Assembly: GCA_045646465.1 (NCBI GenBank)
Contig: JAZRKT010000037.1
Coordinates: 1 to 13,964 of the forward strand
Direction of reading: 5' to 3'
DNA length: 13,964 nt
Source of the DNA: UMGS1387 sp045646465
Lineage (GTDB): Bacteria; Bacillota; Clostridia; Oscillospirales; CAG-382
The number at the start of each line of letters is the position of its first letter. The stretch's first letter is position 1. Shown in pieces: positions 1 through 4,905 of this stretch. A program made the translations under genes and the position numbers. The notes under the pieces were generated by a model. That model saw only the letters and a program-made list of their open reading frames with translations. It was not told the origin of the DNA and did no database searches.

Positions 1-236
1 TTCTCGACCCTCCCTATTTAAAGGATATGAAAAATGAGATTTTAAAGAAGGTCACACGTGCAAACATTCTTAATGACGGTGCTATAGTTGTGTGCGAAAC
101 AAACGTAGACTTTTGCGACGGCGAAGATGTATACGGACTTAAATTTAAGAAAAAATACCGTTACGGCAAGGTATTTATTACGATGTTCAACTATTTTGAA
201 AGCAAAAACGAAGGCGAAGGTGAAGAAAATGAGTAA
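1..236 (+). CDS. rsmD: 16S rRNA (guanine966-N2)-methyltransferase RsmD, C-terminal part
   Basis: Only the last 77 codons are in the window; the reading frame is open from position 3 and the 5' end lies before base 1. The first visible residues are LDPPY, the catalytic D/N-P-P-Y motif of N6-adenine/N2-guanine methyltransferases, followed by a short alpha/beta stretch ending at the TAA at 234-236. RsmD methylates G966 of 16S rRNA using S-adenosylmethionine during 30S assembly. The stop codon overlaps the start of coaD by 8 bases. rsmD-coaD is a very common pair in Firmicutes (ylbH-ylbI in Bacillus), which supports the call. The ATG at 27 is internal and not a gene start. The call rests on one motif plus synteny, since most of the protein is not visible. 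Confidence 0.82.
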   Translation, partial: LDPPYLKDMKNEILKKVTRANILNDGAIVVCETNVDFCDGEDVYGLKFKKKYRYGKVFITMFNYFESKNEGEGEENE

Positions 237-717
237 GGCTCTAATTCCCGGAAGCTACGACCCAATAACCAACGGCCATCTCGACATAATCAGACGCTGC
301 AGCAAACTCTTTGACGAGGTTACCGTTCTTGTTTCAAAAAACTCCCAGAAAAACTATATGCTTTGCTCAAAGAGCCGCGCTGCACTTTGTGAGGATGCTG
401 TAAAGGATTTAAAAAACGTAACTGTTTATGTGTACGACGGACTTCTTGCGGATTACGTAAATTTACACGGTATTGATGTTACCGTAAAGGGCTTACGCAA
501 CGAAACGGATTTTTCCTATGAACAGAATATGGCATATACTAATCGTCAGCTTTCTAAAAGTATGTATAGCTACGATTTTGAAACGTTATATATGCCCTGC
601 AGCAAGGAATTCTCTGATGTCAGCTCATCACTTGTCAGACTCCTCATTAGTCACAACGCAGACATCAGCACTCTTGTTCCAAACAGCACTCTTTTACTCA
701 AACTTATAAATGAATAA
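229..717 (+). CDS. coaD: Phosphopantetheine adenylyltransferase (CoaD)
   Basis: This is the penultimate enzyme of coenzyme A synthesis: 4'-phosphopantetheine plus ATP gives dephospho-CoA plus pyrophosphate. The protein is cytosolic and 162 residues long, the normal size for CoaD. It shows the nucleotidyltransferase start GSYDPITNGH with T14 and H17 of the T/HxGH motif, Lys41 at the usual substrate lysine, KGLR at 87-90 and SSSLVR at 132-137. The ATG at 229 is chosen over the upstream in-frame ATG at 127 because the family begins just before the PGSYDP motif and an AGGTGA Shine-Dalgarno lies directly upstream. It overlaps rsmD by 8 bases, so the two are probably translationally coupled. Oddities: Lys87 stands where E. 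coli has Arg88, and the stretch between the NRQL motif and SSSLVR is a few residues longer than usual. A terminator follows. Confidence 0.95.
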   Translation: MSKALIPGSYDPITNGHLDIIRRCSKLFDEVTVLVSKNSQKNYMLCSKSRAALCEDAVKDLKNVTVYVYDGLLADYVNLHGIDVTVKGLRNETDFSYEQNMAYTNRQLSKSMYSYDFETLYMPCSKEFSDVSSSLVRLLISHNADISTLVPNSTLLLKLINE

Positions 718-719
718 CC

Positions 720-753
720 AAAAAAGGGATGCCGAAGCATCCCTGATTTTTTT
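720..753. terminator. Bidirectional intrinsic terminator between coaD and hpf
   Basis: A perfect 8-bp stem, AGGGATGC (725-732) with GCATCCCT (737-744), closes a CGAA tetraloop. On the plus strand it is followed by seven T (747-753), ending coaD transcription. On the minus strand the six A at 720-725 become a U run, ending hpf transcription. The plus-strand T tract runs into the hpf stop codon (752-754), so the two convergent genes are packed as closely as the structure allows. Confidence 0.88.
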
Positions 754-1276
754 ACAGAATCGGCTCAATAACGCCGTATTCATTATTCTTCTTTTTATAT
801 ACAAGATTTATTGTTTCATCGGAATCATTGAGAAACAGGAAAAATTCGTGTCCAAGCAGATTCATCTGAAGAATGGCTTCTTCAATAGACATCGGTACAA
901 GCTTAAACTGCTTTGTTCTTGTAACTTTGAATTCCTCCTCAGCATCATCTGCCGCATAAGGCAAAGCATCAAAGGAAGCTGAGCCCTTAAAGCGTTTTTC
1001 AAGCTTTGTTTTGTTTTTGCGTATCTGGCGCTCAATGATATCAACAGACTTGTCGAGGGCGGCTGTAATACAATCGTCAGCCACTTCCGAACGAAAAACC
1101 GTTCCTTTAAAGAAAATCGTTGTTTCAAGAATCTCTTTATTTCTCTCAGAACGCATTGTTACGTTGGCTGTTGCTTCTTTGTCGAAAAACTTGTCAAGTT
1201 TTGAAAGTTTAAGATTAACCCTTTGCTTCAAATCTTCGGTTACATTGAACTTTCTTCCTACGATTGTAATCTTCAT
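752..1276 (-). CDS. hpf: Long-form ribosome hibernation-promoting factor (HPF/YfiA family)
   Basis: The 174-residue protein binds the 30S decoding region and, in the long form found in Firmicutes, dimerises ribosomes into inactive 100S particles in stationary phase or stress. Residues 1 to about 95 form the S30AE RNA-binding domain, starting MKITIVGRKFNVTEDLK. An acidic, Ala-rich linker spans about 98-116. Residues 117-174 are the C-terminal dimerisation domain, with FKLVPMSIEEAILQMNLLGH and a VYKKKNNEYGVI ending typical of the family. The ATG at 1276 is preferred over an in-frame upstream ATG at 1330 because a full AGGAGG Shine-Dalgarno (1285-1290) sits 8 bases before it and the family begins there. 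It is probably monocistronic: it has its own promoter and ends at the shared terminator. Also annotated as raiA in other genomes. Confidence 0.95.
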   Translation of the reverse strand: MKITIVGRKFNVTEDLKQRVNLKLSKLDKFFDKEATANVTMRSERNKEILETTIFFKGTVFRSEVADDCITAALDKSVDIIERQIRKNKTKLEKRFKGSASFDALPYAADDAEEEFKVTRTKQFKLVPMSIEEAILQMNLLGHEFFLFLNDSDETINLVYKKKNNEYGVIEPIL

Positions 1277-1328
1277 ACATTTGTCCTCCTGTTGTAATTT
1301 TTGAAAGGTGTTCCCTTTCTCTATGTAC

Positions 1329-1357
1329 ATTCTACCATAAAAGTTACGGTTTGTAAA
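1329..1357 (-). promoter_or_regulatory. Sigma-A-type promoter of hpf
   Basis: On the minus strand the -35 box TTTACA (1352-1357) and -10 box TAGAAT (1329-1334) are separated by exactly 17 bases. Each differs from the TTGACA/TATAAT consensus at one position. Transcription would start near 1322, giving a leader of about 45 bases before the hpf ATG, with the AGGAGG ribosome binding site inside it. The promoter lies just past the stop codon of the fumarase alpha gene, so hpf can be expressed independently of the upstream cluster. Confidence 0.7.
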
Positions 1358-1364
1358 GAGGGTT

Positions 1365-1383
1365 TTGTATACTTTTCATACAA
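1365..1383 (-). repeat. Small AT-rich inverted repeat after the fumarase gene
   Basis: TTGTAT (1365-1370) and ATACAA (1378-1383) form a 6-bp inverted repeat with a 7-base loop. It lies between the fumarase alpha stop codon and the -35 box of hpf. It contains few G-C pairs and no clear U run follows on the minus strand, so at best it is a weak terminator or a protein-binding site. Confidence 0.3.
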
Positions 1384-1390
1384 TTTTCAG

Positions 1391-2236
1391 TTATATCTCG
1401 CATTTCATATGACGTGTAACGTGACAGCCGATATTTACAGCCACGGGAAGCCCCGCTATATGTGTGGGAAAGTATTCTATATTAACGCCCAGAGCCGTTG
1501 TTTTACCACCAAATCCCTGAGGACCGATGTCAAGCTTATTGATTTCGCTAAGCATTTTTTCTTCAAGTGACGAATACAGAGTATTTGCGTTACGAATATC
1601 AACATCTCGGCAAAGAGCTTTTTTTGCAAGATATGCACAGTACTCAAAATCTCCGCCGATTCCTACACCCACAACTATAGGCGGACAAGGATTTCCTTCG
1701 CTTTTTTTTACCGTTTCGACAACAAATGCAACAATATCATCAGCCGTTGCAGACGGAGTAAACATTTTCACTGCGCTCATATTTTCACTGCCAAAGCCTT
1801 TTGGCGCTGCAATCAACTTGATTTTGTCGCCTTCAACAATACGAGTATGGATAATGGCAGGCGTGTTATCATTAGTGTTCTTACGTTCAAACAGCGGCTC
1901 TGATACAACGGACTTACGTAAATATCCGTTGATATACGCTTTTGCAACACCGTCGTTGACAGCCTGCTCAAAGGGCTTGCCTGCAAGATGAACATCACAG
2001 CCTATTTCAGCAAACAACACAGCCATTCCCGTATCCTGGCAAACAGGCACATTTATCGACTTTGCCGCCTCCATATTATCGCACAGCTTGTCGAGAATAT
2101 TTTTTGCAAGGTTGTTGTCTTCCTTTTCAACGCTGCCGATTATGGCGTTTTCAAGGGATTTTGGAAGAATATAATTAGCTTCTATAAACAGCTTTTCAAC
2201 CGCATCCTCAATCAATTTTGTGGAAACCGTTCTCAT
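1391..2236 (-). CDS. Class I (Fe-S) fumarate hydratase / tartrate dehydratase-type alpha subunit
   Basis: The 281-residue protein matches the alpha (N-terminal) half of oxygen-sensitive class I fumarases and of TtdA, which use a [4Fe-4S] cluster to hydrate fumarate to malate. Three cysteines sit in family-typical contexts expected to hold the cluster: Cys66 in VCQDTG, Cys184 in GNPCPPIVVG and Cys271 in GCHVTRH. KGFGSEN (146-152) is also characteristic. The ATG at 2236 follows an AGAGG ribosome binding site and lies 12 bases after divIC, so it is probably co-transcribed with it. The catalytic beta subunit, usually the next gene, is absent: the next gene is hpf with its own promoter. Fumarase and L-tartrate dehydratase alpha subunits cannot be told apart with certainty from sequence alone, but fumarase is the more common function in Clostridia. 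Confidence 0.88.
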   Translation of the reverse strand: MRTVSTKLIEDAVEKLFIEANYILPKSLENAIIGSVEKEDNNLAKNILDKLCDNMEAAKSINVPVCQDTGMAVLFAEIGCDVHLAGKPFEQAVNDGVAKAYINGYLRKSVVSEPLFERKNTNDNTPAIIHTRIVEGDKIKLIAAPKGFGSENMSAVKMFTPSATADDIVAFVVETVKKSEGNPCPPIVVGVGIGGDFEYCAYLAKKALCRDVDIRNANTLYSSLEEKMLSEINKLDIGPQGFGGKTTALGVNIEYFPTHIAGLPVAVNIGCHVTRHMKCEI

Positions 2237-2248
2237 TAAAAATTCCTC

Positions 2249-2515
2249 TCATTCGGGCATATCATTGTAAAAATACTGCTTTTTTGGGTCCTTGTAGTCA
2301 AGCTTATCCTCAGCCACTCTTTCGTAGTATTCATCGTCCATTGGCGTTTCAAGCTCATTCTTGAGCTTTTCGTTTTCGTGAACAAGAGCATCGTGCTCAA
2401 TTTGCTTTTCCTCTTTTTCCCTATTGGATTCGTTAATGGTAATCTGCACACGAAGTGCTACAATCATTAGAAGAATAACCGTAAAAATAAAAAATATCTG
2501 CTTTATGTAATTCAT
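2249..2515 (-). CDS. divIC: Septum formation initiator DivIC/FtsB family protein
   Basis: This is an 88-residue bitopic membrane protein. A short cytoplasmic N-terminus is followed by one transmembrane helix (about residues 7-24) and then a charged coiled coil (about 28-60, rich in E, K, N and L) facing outside, with an acidic tail. This is the architecture of DivIC/FtsB, which joins FtsL and DivIB/FtsQ in the divisome and activates septal peptidoglycan synthesis. The product name relies on architecture plus position: divIC directly follows yabQ in the Bacillus/Clostridia cluster. Its ATG lies three bases after the yabQ stop codon, and AGGGAAGTGG upstream can act as ribosome binding site. Short FtsB-like proteins are weakly conserved in sequence, so synteny carries much of the weight. 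Confidence 0.82.
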   Translation of the reverse strand: MNYIKQIFFIFTVILLMIVALRVQITINESNREKEEKQIEHDALVHENEKLKNELETPMDDEYYERVAEDKLDYKDPKKQYFYNDMPE

Positions 2516-2518
2516 ATA

Positions 2519-3022
2519 TTACCACTTCCCTGTTCTGTACAAATCATTAAAACTGTTAAATATAATTCGGAGCATCACCTTTTCATGGATTTCGGCAATC
2601 AGCGGATGCATAAGTTTAAAAACAACTCTTACGGCAAATCTAAAAAAGGCAATTATGGGAGATACAATTATCTGCAGTATTTTAATAACGCTAAACATAA
2701 TTCTTTTAAGGACAGATGTTATGCCTTTAAAAGCGATAATGACAAGACGTGATACCGTAGCTTTGTACATCATAAAACCGAACAAATAGCTCGCTATACC
2801 GTACCATCTGACAACGCCGGAATTGAGCAGAAAAGTTGATACAATAAATATTACCCACGCACCGAAAGAAAAAAGCACATCGTCAATAAAGCAAGCTAAA
2901 AATGATGAGCCCAGAAACAGCCGTTTAACCGAAAGCAAATCATAAAATATTCCTGCGGCTATACCGAAGACCAGCATACCAAGAAAAACATACTGCTGAT
3001 GAGGATGAAAAAGAATACTCAT
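2519..3022 (-). CDS. yabQ: Spore cortex biosynthesis membrane protein YabQ
   Basis: The 167-residue protein has several hydrophobic segments (about residues 10-28, 43-66 and 70-90, then an amphipathic or hydrophobic stretch at 108-133). It has the YabQ-type N-terminus, FLGMLVFGIAAGIFYD, with a following basic K/R segment. In Bacillus subtilis YabQ localises to the forespore outer membrane and is required for cortex formation. The ATG overlaps the yabP stop in an ATGA arrangement (4 bases), indicating translational coupling. The order yabP-yabQ-divIC is diagnostic of the sporulation cluster. It is longer at the C-terminus than the minimal YabQ core, ending in a basic amphipathic region. The ribosome binding site of its own is weak (AAAGG too far upstream), consistent with coupling. 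Confidence 0.86.
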   Translation of the reverse strand: MSILFHPHQQYVFLGMLVFGIAAGIFYDLLSVKRLFLGSSFLACFIDDVLFSFGAWVIFIVSTFLLNSGVVRWYGIASYLFGFMMYKATVSRLVIIAFKGITSVLKRIMFSVIKILQIIVSPIIAFFRFAVRVVFKLMHPLIAEIHEKVMLRIIFNSFNDLYRTGKW

Positions 3023-3312
3023 TGTCTCGAAAACAACCTTTTAATGATACTCTGCTTCTGAGTCTTTCGGACAGTATAATATACAGCAGAAAACTCGCCT
3101 TCCGCCATTACAATACCGCTTTCAAGATTGACATCGGAAAGAGTTATACTGTTGCCCTCCGCAACAAGAGTTTCTCCGAGATTTGTTGTGACACCCACCG
3201 TGGTTTCATCGTAAAAATCAACTGAAACTACACCCGTAAGTGTAATCCTTCGCCTTGAATACAGAAGAACATCCTGTTTGCCATTATCGCCGTTTTGTAC
3301 GTTATCAGTCAT
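3019..3312 (-). CDS. yabP: Sporulation protein YabP (YabP/YqfC family)
   Basis: The 97-residue soluble protein belongs to the YabP/YqfC family. It has a mainly beta pattern: RRRITLTGVVSVDFYDE near the N-terminus, ITLSDVNLESGIVMAEGE in the middle and a basic tail. In Bacillus it is made in the mother cell under sigma-E and acts with YabQ in spore cortex or envelope assembly; its biochemical activity is unknown. I choose the ATG at 3312 rather than the in-frame GTG at 3321, because the GTG lies inside GGTGAT (3317-3322), which matches the 3' part of the full Shine-Dalgarno and is spaced correctly for the ATG. It overlaps yabQ by 4 bases. The gap to rqcP upstream (60 bases) carries a hairpin and a possible sigma-E promoter. 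Confidence 0.85.
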   Translation of the reverse strand: MTDNVQNGDNGKQDVLLYSRRRITLTGVVSVDFYDETTVGVTTNLGETLVAEGNSITLSDVNLESGIVMAEGEFSAVYYTVRKTQKQSIIKRLFSRQ

Positions 3313-3316
3313 AACT

Positions 3317-3322
3317 ATCACC
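3317..3322 (-). promoter_or_regulatory. Ribosome binding site deciding the yabP start
   Basis: GGTGAT lies 4 bases before the ATG at 3312 on the minus strand. It matches the GGTGAT end of the complete anti-SD complement AAGGAGGTGATC, so the spacing equals a GGAGG about 8 bases away. The alternative GTG start would fall within this site and is therefore disfavoured. The same GGTGATAGTT string precedes the TTG start of the spoVB-like gene. Confidence 0.6.
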
Positions 3323-3354
3323 GTCCGTAATATGATAATACATAGTATTCGGAC
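3323..3354 (-). repeat. Imperfect hairpin in the yabP leader
   Basis: GTCCG (3323-3327) plus AATA (3329-3332) pair with TATT (3346-3349) plus CGGAC (3350-3354), giving 9 bp with a single bulged base and a 13-base loop. The structure ends one base before the yabP Shine-Dalgarno and overlaps the -10 of the possible sigma-E promoter. It could be an operator, an RNA leader hairpin, or chance. Confidence 0.4.
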
Positions 3355-3370
3355 AAATGAAAAATTATGA
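3342..3370 (-). promoter_or_regulatory. Possible sigma-E-type promoter ahead of yabP
   Basis: On the minus strand TCATAAT (3364-3370) and AATACTAT (3342-3349) are 14 bases apart. This resembles the Bacillus sigma-E pattern (about KMATATT, 13-15 bases, CATACANT), with one mismatch in the -35 and two in the -10. A start near 3335 would give a short leader with the yabP ribosome binding site. Sigma-E control of yabP is known in Bacillus. In AT-rich DNA such a match can arise by chance, so this is tentative. Confidence 0.32.
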
Positions 3371-3372
3371 TT

Positions 3373-3612
3373 TTATAACGCTCTGTAAAGCTCTGAAGCC
3401 TCGTTTTTGTTTACGTGCTCTTTTACATCAGTCACGATAACCTTTAACGTCTTTTCACCAAAGGATATTTCAATGATATCGCCCTCTTTAACGTCATAGG
3501 AAGCCTTGGCAACCTTGCCGTTAACGCTGATGTGCTGTGAGTCACATGCTTCGTTTGCAACAGTCCTTCTTTTTATAAGACGGGACACCTTTAAATATTT
3601 ATCTAATCTCAT
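3373..3612 (-). CDS. rqcP: RqcP (YabO), S4-domain ribosome-associated quality control protein
   Basis: The 79-residue protein consists almost entirely of an S4 RNA-binding domain (RLDKYLKVSRLIKRR at the N-terminus, then VNGKVAK and DVKEGDIIEISFGE). This is the size and pattern of RqcP/YabO, the Hsp15-like factor that binds obstructed 50S-peptidyl-tRNA complexes with RqcH and helps poly-alanine tailing of stalled nascent chains. Position supports the call: it lies between the mazG/hup region and yabP as in Bacillus. The ATG at 3612 has AGGTG about 11 bases upstream. Its leader region (3613-3724) holds a prominent inverted repeat. No sigma-A promoter is obvious between hup and rqcP, so it may be read from the hup promoter or from within the structured gap. 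Confidence 0.92.
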   Translation of the reverse strand: MRLDKYLKVSRLIKRRTVANEACDSQHISVNGKVAKASYDVKEGDIIEISFGEKTLKVIVTDVKEHVNKNEASELYRAL

Positions 3613-3638
3613 TATTTACTGAACACCTACAATACGAA

Positions 3639-3701
3639 AGGACTGCACGGCGTAAACTTTGCAATACATAAAGTACGCAGAAGAATTTACCTTGCAGTCC
3701 T
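3639..3701 (-). ncRNA. Candidate structured RNA element between hup and rqcP
   Basis: A perfect 9-bp inverted repeat, AGGACTGCA (3639-3647) and TGCAGTCCT (3693-3701), encloses 45 bases. Inside it a second helix forms: CGT (3651-3653) plus ACTTT (3656-3660) pair with AAAGT (3670-3674) plus ACG (3675-3677), with two bulged A and a 9-base loop. The element fills most of the 112-base gap between the hup stop codon and the rqcP start. No good U run follows on the minus strand, so it is not a canonical terminator. It could be a processing or attenuation structure, a protein-binding leader of rqcP, or a small RNA. It matches no riboswitch class I recognise. The inverted repeat is seen; the role is inferred. 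Confidence 0.45.
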
Positions 3702-3724
3702 CTGTGATTAATCTTTTTAATCAA

Positions 3725-4009
3725 TTAACCCTTATACTTAGCTACGATTTCCTTAAGGCTCTTGCCTGCAGAAAATGCGGGACGGTATGTTGCGGGAACC
3801 TTGATCTTTTCGCCTGTTCTGGGATTCTTTGATTCCTTAGCGGCACGATACTTAACTGCGAAAGTACCGAAACCTACTAGCTGGATTTTGTCGCCTGCAG
3901 CGAGAGCTTCAGTCATAGAAGCAAGAACTGCGTTAACTGCGTTAGCTGCCTGGTCCTTTGTAAGGCCTGCTTTTTCAGCAACCTTAGCTGATAATTCTGT
4001 CTTGTTCAT
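3725..4009 (-). CDS. hup: HU family histone-like DNA-binding protein
   Basis: This is a 94-residue HU/IHF-family protein that binds and bends DNA non-specifically as a dimer and helps compact the nucleoid. It has the alpha-helical dimerisation N-terminus (MNKTELSAKVAEKAGL), GFGTF at the start of the beta sheet, SKNPRTGEKI in the DNA-intercalating arm with its proline, and the C-terminal PAFSAGKSLKE helix. The ATG at 4009 is preferred over the in-frame TTG at 4015 because AAGGAG lies 9 bases before the ATG and HU proteins start at MNKTEL. It has its own strong promoter. HU between mazG and yabO is a known arrangement in this cluster. Confidence 0.96.
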   Translation of the reverse strand: MNKTELSAKVAEKAGLTKDQAANAVNAVLASMTEALAAGDKIQLVGFGTFAVKYRAAKESKNPRTGEKIKVPATYRPAFSAGKSLKEIVAKYKG

Positions 4010-4045
4010 TTGCAATATCTCCTTATTAAAATATTTAACAATAAT

Positions 4046-4074
4046 AATATACCATTAACATCCGAAAAAAGCAA
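4046..4074 (-). promoter_or_regulatory. Sigma-A-type promoter of hup
   Basis: On the minus strand TTGCTT (4069-4074) and TATATT (4046-4051) are separated by exactly 17 bases. The -10 is preceded by TGG, close to an extended -10 TGN. Transcription would start near 4039, giving a leader of about 30 bases with AAGGAG before the hup ATG. The rest of the 185-base gap between mazG and hup is AT-rich and holds the inverted repeat at 4129-4174. Confidence 0.65.
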
Positions 4075-4128
4075 GAACTATTTTATCAAAAATACCACAT
4101 TTTGGTCACAATTTACTGTTTATTTACA

Positions 4129-4174
4129 ATTTAACACAAAATATCGGCTTTTTTACTGCCTTTTCTTGTTAAAT
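4129..4174 (-). repeat. Imperfect inverted repeat after mazG
   Basis: ATTTAACA (4129-4136) and TGTTAAAT (4167-4174) form a perfect 8-bp outer stem. AAAA/TTTT (4138-4141/4161-4164) and GGC/GCC (4146-4148/4158-4160) extend it inward around a 9-base loop. It begins about 20 bases after the mazG stop codon, where the long operon should end. The stem is AT-rich and no U run follows on the minus strand, so it is not a textbook intrinsic terminator. It may stabilise or help end the operon transcript. Confidence 0.4.
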
Positions 4175-4194
4175 ATATTCAATTATCGTAAATG

Positions 4195-4905
4195 TTAACC
4201 CTTAAACGAGCCAAGAAAGCGGTCATTTTCATAGCTGAGAGCTTCCTCACACTCAATCTCCGATTTCTGTGAAAGCGCCGCAACATTGAATAAAAGCTTT
4301 CCGACAGTTTCATTGCTGACACCTTCCTGTTCAATACATTCAAGTATGCTTTGGCATTCCGAAATTAAATCGGCATTATCTTTAAAATCTAAAAGCCCTG
4401 TCTTATCAGCCTTTTTTTGAAGCTTTTGAGCTCTCATAAGTGACGGCAGAGATTTAGCAATGCTGTCAAGCTGCATATATGGCGTTTTGCGCTTTTTTTC
4501 AACGTTTTTGATATTTTCCCAGTTAACAAGTACTTCGCCTGAGCACGATACGTTAACATCCGCAAAAACGTGAGGATGGCGCAGTATCATCTTTTTGCAA
4601 ATACCATCGATAACATTATTTATATTAAATTTATTTTCATCCTTTTTGATGTCGGAATGAAAAATAATCTGAAACAGCACATCACCCAGCTCTTCGCACA
4701 TAAGCTCGTCATCATCAAGGTCAAGACCTTCAATAAACTCATATGTTTCGTCAATAAAAGCATTTCTGATTGATTTACACGTCTGTTCCCTGTCCCACGG
4801 ACAACCGTCGGGAGACCTAAGCACAGATACAAGAGAGCACAAATCCTCAAAGTTGTAATTTTCTTTTTTCAACAATTTATTTATTGCTTCTTTTGCATCA
4901 GTCAT
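4195..4905 (-). CDS. mazG: Nucleoside triphosphate pyrophosphohydrolase MazG
   Basis: The 236-residue protein hydrolyses (d)NTPs to monophosphates plus pyrophosphate, a nucleotide-pool cleaning role. The N-terminal MazG domain has CPWDREQT (35-42), the metal-binding D52-E53-xx-E56 and E71-E72-x-x-D75 (EELGD), and RHPHVFAD at about 109-116. The C-terminal half follows the two-domain MazG pattern (LMRAQKLQKKA, then KLLFNVAALSQ), but its second metal site looks decayed: the EELGD position reads ETVGK. Bacillus YabN, the positional equivalent, carries an extra N-terminal methylase domain that is absent here. The ATG overlaps the stop of the upstream flippase gene by one base (TAATG), with GGGTGAGGA as ribosome binding site. 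It is probably the last gene of the long operon. Confidence 0.93.
   Translation of the reverse strand: MTDAKEAINKLLKKENYNFEDLCSLVSVLRSPDGCPWDREQTCKSIRNAFIDETYEFIEGLDLDDDELMCEELGDVLFQIIFHSDIKKDENKFNINNVIDGICKKMILRHPHVFADVNVSCSGEVLVNWENIKNVEKKRKTPYMQLDSIAKSLPSLMRAQKLQKKADKTGLLDFKDNADLISECQSILECIEQEGVSNETVGKLLFNVAALSQKSEIECEEALSYENDRFLGSFKG

Noticed and set aside
27..236. Independent 69-codon small gene upstream of coaD
   Set aside because: The frame is open to the window edge and reads LDPPY just before the ATG, so this is the C-terminus of RsmD and not a separate gene.
1277..1390. Possible riboswitch or sRNA between fumarase alpha and hpf
   Set aside because: The gap is explained by the hpf promoter, a leader of about 45 bases and the ribosome binding site; I see no extended pairing beyond one 6-bp AT-rich repeat.
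1527..1991. Plus-strand open frame of 154 codons
   Set aside because: It is antisense to the fumarase alpha gene, whose three cluster cysteines and family motifs are intact.
4108..4133. Two copies of ACAATTTA 18 bases apart in the mazG-hup gap
   Set aside because: The unit is short and AT-rich in an AT-rich gap; two copies are not enough to argue for a regulator site or iterons.
4146..4170. Plus-strand terminator-like GGC/GCC stem followed by a T-rich run
   Set aside because: No plus-strand gene ends nearby and the stem is only 3 bp; it is part of the larger inverted repeat.
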